From the NCBI GenBank assembly GCA_047624165.1, contig JBLHPD010000034.1, positions 1 through 29,534 of the forward strand: a stretch of DNA of 29,534 bases, written 5' to 3'. The position numbers and the translations under genes are program-made. The notes beneath the pieces are model-generated. The model worked only from the letters and a program-made list of their open reading frames with translations, ran no database searches and was not told the origin of the DNA. The number at the start of each line of letters is the position of its first letter. The first letter of the stretch is position 1. This DNA comes from Clostridium_AD sp047624165 (GTDB lineage Bacteria > Bacillota > Clostridia > Clostridiales > Clostridiaceae). This document shows, in pieces, positions 6,798 through 16,079 of the stretch.

Positions 6798-8675
6798 TTA
6801 TTGTAAATAATCGTTTATTTTTTGGGTTACTTTAGAAGAACAACTCGGCTTTAGTCCAGCTCCTCTTACAATTTTCCACTTTTTCAGTTCTATATTTTCT
6901 TCAATCATTAATTTACATATTATATTAACTCTTCTGATCTGGAAGTCCTCAACAGTTTCTGTGATTTCACTTAAATATTTCTGAGTTTTTGGTAACTTCT
7001 CTAAATAATGTTCTAACAAAGCAGATATACCTAATTTATTTCCAATAATTGATTTTGTAATTCTTACTTGTTTTTCATCATTAAACAAGTTTTCATAAGT
7101 ACTCTTAATACGTATATATGTCTCATCATCTCTTTTATTCCAATCGACTCTTAGATTTGGTGTCTTCTTTTTGTCCTTTTGCTTACTTACAATAGGTAAA
7201 TTACTCTCCAACCACTCTCTATTATTTCTATAAAACCATGCATATTGTTTCTTTAATGCTTTTCTTATTTGACTACGTGTATATCCTGGATATTGACTAA
7301 TTAATTGCAAAATATCCTTAGAGTATCTTTCTCCATAATTGCTACTATTTATATTATGCTTACTTTCTATAATTTTCATTTTAGAATTAATGATTTCCCC
7401 AATTCCTAGCCTTCTCGAATGTTTAACTATAGTTTTCGAGTCGCATTTCATGATTCTACCTATTTCTCTAGTGCTATATTGTCTATCGTCAACTAATTGT
7501 AATAATTTTTCTTCCCACACTTTCCCATAGTTTTTAATCCTTCCTATTTTATATATATCATTTGTTTCTTTACAAGTTACTTTTTTAGAATATATAAACC
7601 CACATTTACATGCGAATGTAGCTACTGGTTGTCTTGTCTTATAATCGCTAGTTATTTTGCATTTGTCTATAACTAATTCTTTATAATGATCAGATGCTGG
7701 ATTTAAGCATGGCCATGGGGCTTTACCGAATGGATAGTTTTTTTTATTATCCTCTACGAAAAACGCATCAATGTCGCCACAAAGAAACAAAATAAAGATA
7801 ATATGTCTTACTGGATTAACAGTATGTTTAGGCTTTCTAGTTAACATCCTTAACCAATTACTTTCTGTATTATTAATATTGGATTGCAACATCTCAAGTA
7901 ACTCTTCGGTAAAATAATCTTTAAATAATTGAGTAAGTTTATTTTGCTTAACTCTTTTTTTCGGAGTTAATAAACCTTTTTCATCTAATAAAAGTTTATA
8001 TTTTTTTACGATTGATAATTGATTAAACTTACTCAGATCATTATTTAAAATATAATCTGCACACTGGGCTATATTAATCAAATTATTATTAATTATAGGA
8101 TCCTCTAAATAAATTATATTATTATCAATATACCTTAAATCAAGTCTAATAAAATTAATTCTACCTATATCATTTTTTGTTATTAAATATTTTTTAACTA
8201 AGCAAAAATGTATAGGACATACTATCACTCCAGGTACTTGATGTACTCTATGAAAGTAGGGTTCTCCTACATTCCCTATATCCTCTAATACACATTTAGG
8301 ACAATAGTATAATCCACTTTTACTACAACCTCCACCAGCAACTATTCCAATTTTAGTATATATTCCTTTACCATCCCTATTTATCATAGATTCCCTAATA
8401 CCCGCTCTATTATTTAATTCTAGAAATGGAAAATAAAAAGGTAAGTTCGTATGTTTATTTATAAAATATTCTGCATTATATATACTACTATTACCAATAA
8501 GCCTACAAAATTTCTTAAGATTACTTGTTAAATCTACTGTGGGTACAAGTGTTTCAGACCCAAATAGTTCCATCAATGAAAGTTTTGTATTCTTATTACC
8601 TACGTAATAATGATATCTTGCAATTATGCTATATAATATTTCATCTTTATAGGGTTCAGGAAAATAAAATGCCAT
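6798..8675 (-). CDS. tnsD: TnsD/TniQ-family target-site selector, first copy, 625 aa
   Basis: This is a full-length TnsD-type protein, longer than Tn7 TnsD (about 508 aa). The TniQ domain starts EPYKDEILYSIIARYHYY. Its zinc ligands are Cys125, Cys128, Cys153 and His156, in YCPKC and HQVPGVIVCPIH. Later come APWPCLNPASDHYK, the metal-binding-like FACKCGFIYSK, MKCDSKTIVKHSRRLG and VDWNKRD, all in the same order as in the second copy. An extra C-terminal segment of about 45 residues ends in basic, Lys-rich sequence. The ATG follows GCGAGGTAAACTA, 12 bp after tnsC. Expected role: sequence-specific recognition of a chromosomal attachment site and loading of TnsC. It is not the short TniQ of CRISPR-associated transposons. 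Confidence 0.92.
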   Translation of the reverse strand: MAFYFPEPYKDEILYSIIARYHYYVGNKNTKLSLMELFGSETLVPTVDLTSNLKKFCRLIGNSSIYNAEYFINKHTNLPFYFPFLELNNRAGIRESMINRDGKGIYTKIGIVAGGGCSKSGLYYCPKCVLEDIGNVGEPYFHRVHQVPGVIVCPIHFCLVKKYLITKNDIGRINFIRLDLRYIDNNIIYLEDPIINNNLINIAQCADYILNNDLSKFNQLSIVKKYKLLLDEKGLLTPKKRVKQNKLTQLFKDYFTEELLEMLQSNINNTESNWLRMLTRKPKHTVNPVRHIIFILFLCGDIDAFFVEDNKKNYPFGKAPWPCLNPASDHYKELVIDKCKITSDYKTRQPVATFACKCGFIYSKKVTCKETNDIYKIGRIKNYGKVWEEKLLQLVDDRQYSTREIGRIMKCDSKTIVKHSRRLGIGEIINSKMKIIESKHNINSSNYGERYSKDILQLISQYPGYTRSQIRKALKKQYAWFYRNNREWLESNLPIVSKQKDKKKTPNLRVDWNKRDDETYIRIKSTYENLFNDEKQVRITKSIIGNKLGISALLEHYLEKLPKTQKYLSEITETVEDFQIRRVNIICKLMIEENIELKKWKIVRGAGLKPSCSSKVTQKINDYLQ

Positions 8676-8687
8676 TAGTTTACCTCG

Positions 8688-10433
8688 CTATTTATAAAAT
8701 TCTTCTAAAGGATCTTTAATATAGTTATTACTCTTAAGTAGATCATAAATGTGAACTTTATCTTTAATAGACATACTAAATAAATATCTCAAATCTTTTT
8801 TTTCAAAAATCTCTTTCTTCTTAATACTTTTTATTTGCTCCTTTTCTTTAGTTATACGTTCTTCCTCTACCATAGCAGTCTTTATTATATTCTGTTTTAC
8901 TTTTGAAATATTATCCAAAGAAAATTGTTTTTTCATAACTTCCTCAACAATTTTATAAATATTAGCATAATCCAGTTTTGTGAATAACCCCATTAATACT
9001 ATTTCACTAGTTATCTGTTTTTTAAAATTATTATTCTTGTTAACAATCGACTCCTTATTTTGTTGTGATAATTCCTGTACACTCTTTCTATATTCTGAAT
9101 CAGCAATTTTACCTTGTATCGAATTCTCTATTTCTATTTTAATATCTTCATAATTACACATTTCACTTTCTTTACCACTTCTAATCGCACTTATAACATT
9201 ATTAGTCAACCTTAAATCATTTTTCATCACATACTTTATTGACTTTAATGTAATTTTTTCCGTTGCATTAAATATAGCATGAGTTTGTACCAAAACAAAT
9301 AAACCTATTACTATTGAAGTTATCCCCTGAGTATTAAAGTACATTTCATGCTTAAGCTCTTCATCTAGAGGAATAAATTTTTTTAACCATTGGCACTCCC
9401 ATAAATTAGTTATAAAAAAATCCCATTCATCGTCTTCCTTCATTCTATCCCAAATGATACATCCAGTTTCTTCTGCCCTTCTTATCTCTCTTAATGCTAA
9501 ATTTATAACATCTATAACTTTAGGTGTTCCTATTTGTATAATAGATATGCCAATCGTATTCACAAGTGTGACAAGGAAATTCATTATATCATATGGTGAA
9601 TTTTTAGGGTTTATTAAATGCTGCATCTCATCGATTACTAAAACCCCAACAGAATAAAGACTAGCCAGATGTGCCATATGTATCATCATTGTAGCAGTAG
9701 AGTTTCTGTTATATCCAAATTTGTCAAAATAATTAGTTGTTAATAATATGTCATCTAGAGCTTTAAAAAACATTTTACATAATGTTTTAAGAGATCCATC
9801 AAAAGGGCAATCTATTTTGATCCATGCAATTTGAGTTCTAGTTAACGGCTTTCCATTATACTTATGATGTATTATCACCTGAGGGTACATTAATAACAGT
9901 TTTTCAATACATATGCTTTTTCCCATACCACTTATTCCTATAATGCTGGAACATTCAGCTGTTGATCGGCTTGTCTCTGGTATTATACTTAATTTAGATG
10001 ATATTTTTTTACACACTTCATGGTTAGATTGTAGTTTGTCATTTTCTTGTTCTTCAATTGTTTCAAGTATTAATCTCATTCTCATAAGATACTCTTTAGA
10101 ACTTGGATTCCTTGAAATATAGCTTCTCCTTATAAGACTAGATAATATATGCTCAATTCTCAATTGGTTAGTTAATGGTTGGTAATAACTTTTTATACGT
10201 TTTAAAAAATGATATCTAATATTTGCACTTTGCATTTTTTCATTATCAGTTGGTATAAAATATTCTGCAAGATTTTCAACTACATATTTATCAAGAAAGA
10301 TTGGTGGTAAAGCTTCTATACAGGGGTTACCTTTATATTCATTTACTTCTTGATTAATATATTGTGGATTATTAATAATCTTACCCTTTAATATGGACTG
10401 TACGAATATTTGCTTATTGTCCAGCTTTCTCAC
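8688..10433 (-). CDS. tnsC: TnsC-like AAA+ ATPase, transposition regulator, about 581 aa
   Basis: This is an ATP-binding regulator of the TnsC/TniB type. Using the GTG at 10433 it has Walker A GISGMGKS at residues 166-173, Walker B VLVIDE at 264-269 followed by MQHL, and a sensor-like IIQIGTPK. A long N-terminal part of about 150 residues precedes the ATPase core, and a charged, helical C-terminal part follows. In Tn7, TnsC bridges the target-bound TnsD and the TnsAB transposase. The gene overlaps the end of tnsB. The frame is open further upstream to a TTG at 10487, but that start has a weak ribosome site. AGAGGTGAG covers the GTG and could instead serve a CTG at 10424, so the exact start is uncertain. 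Confidence 0.9.
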   Translation of the reverse strand: MRKLDNKQIFVQSILKGKIINNPQYINQEVNEYKGNPCIEALPPIFLDKYVVENLAEYFIPTDNEKMQSANIRYHFLKRIKSYYQPLTNQLRIEHILSSLIRRSYISRNPSSKEYLMRMRLILETIEEQENDKLQSNHEVCKKISSKLSIIPETSRSTAECSSIIGISGMGKSICIEKLLLMYPQVIIHHKYNGKPLTRTQIAWIKIDCPFDGSLKTLCKMFFKALDDILLTTNYFDKFGYNRNSTATMMIHMAHLASLYSVGVLVIDEMQHLINPKNSPYDIMNFLVTLVNTIGISIIQIGTPKVIDVINLALREIRRAEETGCIIWDRMKEDDEWDFFITNLWECQWLKKFIPLDEELKHEMYFNTQGITSIVIGLFVLVQTHAIFNATEKITLKSIKYVMKNDLRLTNNVISAIRSGKESEMCNYEDIKIEIENSIQGKIADSEYRKSVQELSQQNKESIVNKNNNFKKQITSEIVLMGLFTKLDYANIYKIVEEVMKKQFSLDNISKVKQNIIKTAMVEEERITKEKEQIKSIKKKEIFEKKDLRYLFSMSIKDKVHIYDLLKSNNYIKDPLEEFYK

Positions 10434-12558
10434 CTCTAACTTTTTTAAATAAATCCATTTTAGATGAAATCTCACTGTCTTCATCAATTATTTTATCTTC
10501 ATAGTTTTTCGTGGAAATATTCTTACTTTGCAGCCTATTAAGTTCAAATCCTTCAAGATTTCTAATGTCTTCTTTCTCTTCTCCTCTATGTTTTTTTATA
10601 TTTTTAACCCTTTGTCTATCCGAAGAGCTTACAATTAGTTTAGCTTTTTCCTTAGCTTTTTCTATTATCTTTTCTGTGGTTTCAATTTTATCTACGTCTA
10701 TTTGGTTCTGTGTATTCTGGTAATAATTTATATTTTCTTTCTCTAACTCTTCTATAAAAATCACTTCCTCTAAAGGTAAATCCTTGTATCTAGCGCTCTT
10801 CTCTAATAAATCACATTTAATAAAAGAAGATCCATTATCTAAAGGTATATAAATATGATTCATTTTTCGTGGATCGTAAACTATATTAAATTTTTCACTT
10901 ACTCTTCTTAAATACCATCCTTCTTTAATTGCAAGTTCGCAGCTATAAAACATTTTTGAATTAAATTGGATTCCTTTTCTTGTAATAGTTACTTTCTTTC
11001 TATACATTAAGTTTAATCTAACTATATCTTTCTCTATATACTTAAGAGCGCAACGTCTATTTTCCATACCCCAATTCCAAATCGTTGTAGGTGTTGGGGG
11101 GACATCATCTTTAATCATTTCTATATCCATCGGATAACCATTTATAATACTATTGTTGTGATTAATTACTTCACTTATAATAATAGCTGTGAACTCTTCG
11201 ATATTCAAAACAGCATCTAGCATATAATTTCTGTCCCCCCTTTCCCTAAATTGTTTTGCTATAGCACCCGGTGCCATGTGTTTTATCATTTCATTAGTTG
11301 TTCTAAAATTTCTTTCTACTATTCCTTTTAAATCTCCCCTATAAGGTGCTGTATTTTCAATTTTAATATTTAAGTTATTAATAAGATTCTCTACATTATA
11401 TCCTTCAAACTCGCCCCTATCAGCAAGAATTTTCTCTGGCAAATAACTATTGGGCCATTGTTCATTATTTATTTCTATCCCGTATTTCAAACAAAATTGA
11501 ACTTTATCTTCTATAACATTATCTAATGCCATCATAGCGCCAAGCCATGAAGGTCCTTCCAACCCAACATAAATTCCACATATTAATCTTGAAAACACAT
11601 CTATAACATCATATACTACCGGTCTCCCTATAATCCTTTTACCATCACTCATACTAACTAAATAAACATCTGCTGCAGTTGCATCTATTTGATATCTGGA
11701 ACCAGGTCCAAATACCCCTAGAGTTGAATTACTAAGTAACTCCCTTTTATTTAGTTCATAATATTTTTCACTATTTCTAGTTATAATTGTCTCTTTTTTA
11801 TCCTCTAAAACATAGAACCAGTATACAAATTGTCTGTATGAGGGTATTCTAGACACATCCCATACAAAACTTTTTTGGTGATTATCAAAAATTAGTTTGT
11901 CTGAGAAGAATTTTTTTAACATAAGTATATGTGCCTCTGCAAACGATTTTTGTTCCTTTTTTAAATAAAATAATTTTATGCTGATTTTAATTATGTTTAG
12001 GATTGTATCATTTATATTTATACCTTCTCGTGGTTCTCCATTCTTATCGCTCTCTCTTCTCCTTCCTCTTTTTTTCTCACCAGTTTTCTTCTTCCCTTTT
12101 CCTCCTGAATTCCTATAATCAAAAATCAATGCATTATTTTTTTTCATTCCTCTTTGAAGATACCGTGTAATAATTCTTTTTACCTGTTTTATGCTTCTAT
12201 TATATTTCAATGATGTATCTACTAATATTTTGCTTCTCAAATTTTTGTCTAAAAATTCTTTTCTATTTTGATTCCATAAATACTCAACTATGTTCCAATT
12301 CTCATCCCTTGCTATTCTATACTTATATAAAATTTCATCTTCAATAAAAATTTGATCATATGGCTCTGCTACGAGAATTAATTCCTCATTCTCAATTAAA
12401 TTATTAATTTCATCTAATAATTTAAATTGTGGCATAGCAGTCTCACCGCCCAACTCTACTATGTAACAATAGCCTAAAAGATTATCTATAAAAACTATCC
12501 TTATGTTCTTACCGTCTTCTTCCAAATACTGTAATACCATATTTTCATAAATTTTCAT
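10414..12558 (-). CDS. tnsB: TnsB-like DDE transposase, 714 aa
   Basis: This is the catalytic integrase-fold subunit that joins transposon 3' ends to the target. The RNase-H-like core holds Asp292 (YQIDATAAD), Asp380 (ILADRGEFEG) and Glu415 (KGIVERNFR). The spacings are 88 and 35 residues, the same as the Tn7 TnsB triad as I recall it (273, 361, 396). An N-terminal DNA-binding region is followed by a basic linker (residues 153-170, GKGKKKTGEKKRGRRR). The C-terminal tail is highly charged and coiled, as in TnsB tails that contact TnsC. The ATG at 12558 lies inside the last codons of tnsA (14-bp overlap), so expression is coupled. It should bind the repeats described at 4860-4996. Confidence 0.95.
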   Translation of the reverse strand: MKIYENMVLQYLEEDGKNIRIVFIDNLLGYCYIVELGGETAMPQFKLLDEINNLIENEELILVAEPYDQIFIEDEILYKYRIARDENWNIVEYLWNQNRKEFLDKNLRSKILVDTSLKYNRSIKQVKRIITRYLQRGMKKNNALIFDYRNSGGKGKKKTGEKKRGRRRESDKNGEPREGININDTILNIIKISIKLFYLKKEQKSFAEAHILMLKKFFSDKLIFDNHQKSFVWDVSRIPSYRQFVYWFYVLEDKKETIITRNSEKYYELNKRELLSNSTLGVFGPGSRYQIDATAADVYLVSMSDGKRIIGRPVVYDVIDVFSRLICGIYVGLEGPSWLGAMMALDNVIEDKVQFCLKYGIEINNEQWPNSYLPEKILADRGEFEGYNVENLINNLNIKIENTAPYRGDLKGIVERNFRTTNEMIKHMAPGAIAKQFRERGDRNYMLDAVLNIEEFTAIIISEVINHNNSIINGYPMDIEMIKDDVPPTPTTIWNWGMENRRCALKYIEKDIVRLNLMYRKKVTITRKGIQFNSKMFYSCELAIKEGWYLRRVSEKFNIVYDPRKMNHIYIPLDNGSSFIKCDLLEKSARYKDLPLEEVIFIEELEKENINYYQNTQNQIDVDKIETTEKIIEKAKEKAKLIVSSSDRQRVKNIKKHRGEEKEDIRNLEGFELNRLQSKNISTKNYEDKIIDEDSEISSKMDLFKKVRGEKAGQ

Positions 12559-13393
12559 TTTCTAATAACTCTCTTTCTTCTAACCTTTTAATTTCTATTG
12601 GCTTATCTATATTAATAGGCTCTGTCATACTTATACTTATTTGTTTAGTTATAATTAAATGCTTAAAAATTGAAATTCCACAACCTACTTCTAACAACAT
12701 TCTCTCCTCAAACTCATGTGATTTTTCTCTTATATTTGTTGATACTCCTATAATTTCCTTCTTAAATTCATCTACAATTTCCTTTAATCGTTCAGGACTG
12801 AGATCTTGAAATCCTACTAAATCTTTTAAATTACAAAACTGATATACTAATTCAATATTTTTTGCTAATGTTTCATTAATCTCTTTTTCAGAAACAACCC
12901 CCCAATCAATCCCCTTATGTAACCAGTATCGTCTTTCAATTTCAAACTTTTCCATTTGCCTTTCGCTATTTAAATCCTCATGTTGTTTTACAGTTCTTGC
13001 TAATAGCCTTTTACCATTCTCATCAACGGTACTTATTAAAAAATCTGTCGTAATTACAATGACTTCTTGAGATTTCGGATCAGTAGGATGTTTAATACCC
13101 AATTCTTGCGCAATCCCAATTGTATCTTCTATCGGTAAAAGGGGAAACTGTTCTCTTATATCTATTACAGGTTCTGAGAAATCTATACTATAAAAATAAT
13201 TCGCTTCATTGTCAGAAAATAATTCATGTTGCCTTTTTGTTTTAATCCCTAAAATTCTAGAGCATTTACCTTTTGATGGAACATCTTGTATTAGAAGCCA
13301 CGGTTTATAATCTGCTCCCTCACCTTGCCCTCTGCCTTCCTTTATCCATTTTTCATATTTTTCTCTAGTAAAACCTCTCTTGCGTTTAGCCAT
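12545..13393 (-). CDS. tnsA: TnsA-like transposon 5'-end endonuclease, 282 aa
   Basis: Strong family matches include IKEGRGQG, PWLLIQDVPS, IDIREQFPLLP and ERRYWLHKGI, all familiar from Tn7 TnsA (273 aa). The restriction-endonuclease-like catalytic set is intact: Glu63 (SDNEANYF), Asp117 (TTDFLI) and Lys136 (ARTVKQ), matching Tn7 Glu63, Asp114 and Lys132. The C-terminal winged-helix region contacts TnsC in Tn7. TnsA cuts the 5' strands so that, with TnsB, the element leaves the donor by cut-and-paste. The ATG is preceded by AAGGTGAAGTAAGTT. It is the first gene of the tnsABCDD run, with a terminator about 145 bp upstream isolating it from cargo transcription. Confidence 0.95.
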   Translation of the reverse strand: MAKRKRGFTREKYEKWIKEGRGQGEGADYKPWLLIQDVPSKGKCSRILGIKTKRQHELFSDNEANYFYSIDFSEPVIDIREQFPLLPIEDTIGIAQELGIKHPTDPKSQEVIVITTDFLISTVDENGKRLLARTVKQHEDLNSERQMEKFEIERRYWLHKGIDWGVVSEKEINETLAKNIELVYQFCNLKDLVGFQDLSPERLKEIVDEFKKEIIGVSTNIREKSHEFEERMLLEVGCGISIFKHLIITKQISISMTEPINIDKPIEIKRLEERELLENENL

Positions 13394-13536
13394 AACTTAC
13401 TTCACCTTCCACTTTCTTATTAATTTTTTTAATATAATTGTAGCCACGTTATAATATTTGTACATATAAACACTAAATTTATTTATTAATTCAAAACCTA
13501 TGCTTAGTATTTACATAATATGGATTATATCAAAGC

Positions 13537-13574
13537 AAAAACATCCCTAAGGGCTTTTTACTCCTGGGATGTTT
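13537..13574 (-). terminator. Hairpin terminator upstream of tnsA
   Basis: AAACATCCC and GGGATGTTT form a 9-bp stem around an 18-nt interior. On the minus strand the stem runs into a TTTTT tract. It would stop transcripts coming from the cargo genes before they enter tnsA, separating cargo from transposase expression. Confidence 0.6.
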
Positions 13575-14108
13575 AATCAAATCTATGTAATTATACTTAT
13601 ATTTAATTCTAATTAGTTTAATCAATTTTTTCACCTTTTTCTATTTTATTATAGATATTATCTACAGAATCTCATACATATTAATTTCAATATGTAGTTA
13701 CCCTTGATTTACTTTAACAAGTAAAATAGTACCTTAAAGATAATCCATGCATCTCGATATCAATATTTAATTAATAAATAAAGATGCCATTTTACATCTC
13801 TATTAGTAGCTTTATTTTTAATGTTATTATCCTTATCTAATTTAGTTACAATAATATCTTAAATCATTCTTAAATGATAGGTGTAAATTATGGTTATTAT
13901 GGTAATTGTGGTAATTATTAAATTCAAACTATAACCTTATTAATATATACTTTTAGTTGTTTTATTAAAAATAAATTATAAGATTATATCATGTTTTTTT
14001 AATACAATGATACTAAATGGACAGAAGGTACAATTTAGAGGTGCAAAATCATTTTTTTCATAGTAAATCATATAGAATTTATCAATTAATTTGAACCGAT
14101 TTAACACA

Positions 14109-14150
14109 TAGAAATATCCCATATCATTGCAATGATACGGGATATTTCTA
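14109..14150. repeat. 42-bp near-perfect palindrome
   Basis: The 21-bp halves begin TAGAAATATCCC and read TATCATTG toward the centre. They are perfect reverse complements except for one position (A opposite C on the plus strand), which becomes a G-U pair in a minus-strand transcript. The hairpin would have almost no loop. It lies about 213 bp beyond the stop of the NERD-helicase gene. No long T run follows on the minus strand; T-rich sequence follows on the plus strand. It could be a terminator or RNA-stabilising hairpin, a recombination or protein-binding site, or a small mobile-element remnant. Confidence 0.75.
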
Positions 14151-14362
14151 TATTTATTTTTCATATTTTTCAGCCGGCGTTAATAATAGGATCCTTAACA
14201 CTTTATACTTCATTGTTTGTTCACTCAATTACAACGTATAAATTGTTTGATTTTATCATCCACACTTCAGGAGATATTCTCTCAAACCAAACCCCTCTAA
14301 GATTTGCTATATTATCAATTCAATTTTTAATCAAGCGCTTCATTCTTCTCATAAATATTCAA

Positions 14363-16078
14363 CTATACTAATTGAAACTTTGAACAGATTTCAGGACTTC
14401 CAACAATATATACTATTGATTTTGCTCTACTTAATCCAACATATAGAAGTTCTCTAAATTCAGCGACATCTATATAATCCATTCCCCATAAAAAAACAAT
14501 TTCAGATTCTAACCCTTTGAATTTATTTACTGTTGTTAATATTATGTTGTTATTTTTCATTTGTTCGTTTTGTATATATCTTATCCCTCTTGGAAGTGGA
14601 AGTTTTTCAAGTGCGCCAAAATAGTCATTTTTATACTTTGCATCAACAATAAGGACTGAGATATTATTTGCCTCAACCTTATCTTGAATAATAAGATTTA
14701 CAATCACTGTGTTGATTTTCACAGCTTGCTTTTCTAAATTATTTGATATTTGAAACTGTAAATCTAGCCCGTTTAATTTCGAAGGCATAACTGGTTCTCC
14801 TACATAATACTTATATGAGGCATTATGAATTTGCATTGTATTTCTACAATTTATTGATAACGGATAAATGTTCCCTGAAATAGGAAAAGTACTTACACGC
14901 GAATAAATATTTTGGTTATTATCATAAAAAATATATAACGGACTCGTGCTAGAATCTTCCATTAACAGGTCAAGTGGAAGCCAAAATTCCTCTCTAAAAT
15001 CCTGTCCTTCATCACAAACAATTGCTTCATATTTAAATGGGTTTATTTCTATTGAACAAGCAAGCGCGTTCGGTAATTGTATATCATACTCACTCTCACC
15101 AGGGTAAGTACGTTTTGCTTCTTGTAATAGATCACGTCCACTAGTCATTCTAGCTTCTTCTATTTCTTTATAGCAAAGTTGATGGAAACTCATTACACAT
15201 AAACCATCAATACCTATGCAAATTTTAGCCAAATAATCAGCAAGTGGACGATTATAACAAATTAATAGTGTATTAAAGCCTTCCTTTGCAAGTCTTTTTG
15301 CTTTTTCTACTGCCATTACTGTTTTACCTGTACCGGCACCTCCAGATACTACTGCTTGACGTTGCCTACTTAACATATTCAGTATTACCATTTGCTGATT
15401 TGTTAGTTGTAGTCTTATTGTCTCTTGGTCTTTTAAACGTGATGAAATTAATGGTTCTACACTAAATGATTTTGCAAAAATATCCTTTAAAATCTCTACC
15501 CCTCCTTGTCCTAACGTTGATGTAGCCTTACTGTTTTTCCTCCAGAATTCAAAACATTCCTTAATCCATTTCTCTATATTGGATAAACTCTCAGACGTAC
15601 CAATTAAATTTAAATGCATATTAGGTAAGATTAAAGAGCTTGCATCACATATATCCGGGAAAAAGAGTGCATGCCCACAATCAATTTCAGGAAAGTTTCC
15701 TCCTTTATATTTTACATATTCATTAATCTTTGAACGAATAGAATACTTTGCCTTCAAAGCTTGCTTGATGGGATTATTAATTGTATGTGATTTTTTGTAT
15801 CTATCCGTAGAATACCATTGGTTACTAGTTGCGTCAAATGAAATACCTCCACCTTTTACCTCAATGCATAAGTATCCATAACTCGGGTGACAAATTATAA
15901 AATCAGTTTCACCATCTTTTGCATCTCCATTCTCTTTCTTAAGTATCCAAGCAACTTCGAAAAATACAATAAAATTTTCAGAAAGTTGATTTTTCAAAGC
16001 TTTATAGACCTTTACTTCTGCAGATGAATCGATTTCAGAAAGTTGTGTTTCTGATAAATCAGGTATCATAGTTGCCAT
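14363..16078 (-). CDS. NERD-nuclease domain fused to UvrD-type helicase, 571 aa
   Basis: Residues 15-85 form a NERD domain (nuclease-related, PD-(D/E)xK fold) with a complete-looking active site: ETDF (Asp59) and CIEVKGG (Glu73, Lys75). A superfamily-1 helicase follows, with Walker A GGAGTGKT at about 246-253, motif II CDEGQD at about 356-360, NCRNTMQ, and motifs V/VI TTVNKFKGLESEIV and LLYVGLSRAK. Together they suggest an ATP-driven DNA translocase that cuts nucleic acid. I chose the ATG at 16078, which has GGGGGG 7 bp upstream and sits 1 bp after the upstream stop. A longer frame from a TTG at 16096 is less likely. Its operon partner is the 1606-aa ATPase, and the pair resembles a defence module. 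I do not recognise a named system. Confidence 0.88.
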   Translation of the reverse strand: MATMIPDLSETQLSEIDSSAEVKVYKALKNQLSENFIVFFEVAWILKKENGDAKDGETDFIICHPSYGYLCIEVKGGGISFDATSNQWYSTDRYKKSHTINNPIKQALKAKYSIRSKINEYVKYKGGNFPEIDCGHALFFPDICDASSLILPNMHLNLIGTSESLSNIEKWIKECFEFWRKNSKATSTLGQGGVEILKDIFAKSFSVEPLISSRLKDQETIRLQLTNQQMVILNMLSRQRQAVVSGGAGTGKTVMAVEKAKRLAKEGFNTLLICYNRPLADYLAKICIGIDGLCVMSFHQLCYKEIEEARMTSGRDLLQEAKRTYPGESEYDIQLPNALACSIEINPFKYEAIVCDEGQDFREEFWLPLDLLMEDSSTSPLYIFYDNNQNIYSRVSTFPISGNIYPLSINCRNTMQIHNASYKYYVGEPVMPSKLNGLDLQFQISNNLEKQAVKINTVIVNLIIQDKVEANNISVLIVDAKYKNDYFGALEKLPLPRGIRYIQNEQMKNNNIILTTVNKFKGLESEIVFLWGMDYIDVAEFRELLYVGLSRAKSIVYIVGSPEICSKFQLV

Positions 16079-16079
16079 A

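Larger units (their letters stand above)
13394..14362. other. 969-bp intergenic region between the tns operon and cargo
   Basis: This AT-rich stretch has no convincing gene. It holds the tnsA ribosome site, a terminator (13537-13574) and a 42-bp palindrome (14109-14150), listed separately. Between 14165 and 14362 the minus strand has short open segments broken by stops, for example one encoding GVWFERISPEVWMIKSNNL. This suggests a degraded gene, but it is too short to identify. I found no transposon-end repeats here matching those at 4860-4996. Confidence 0.5.

Noticed and set aside
5052..13393. CRISPR-associated transposon (CAST) interpretation
   Set aside because: No Cascade, Cas12k or CRISPR repeats in the window, and both TniQ proteins are full-length TnsD type.
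13874..13921. 15-codon plus-strand frame MIGVNYGYYGNCGNY
   Set aside because: Gly/Tyr-rich and striking, but no ribosome site or promoter was seen, and it arises from a short 9-bp-like repeat.
13976..14164. 62-codon minus-strand open frame containing the 42-bp palindrome
   Set aside because: No ribosome site before the ATG, no recognisable domain, and the palindrome occupies its 5' part; probably chance or a remnant.
14190..14215. ACACTTTAT match to the TnsB repeat, as a possible right end
   Set aside because: Only nine bases match, without the flanking repeat bases, a terminal ACA at the right distance or companion copies.
14132..14371. 79-codon plus-strand hydrophobic open frame
   Set aside because: It starts inside the palindrome without a ribosome site and overlaps the end of the NERD-helicase gene in antisense; AT-rich DNA readily gives hydrophobic frames.
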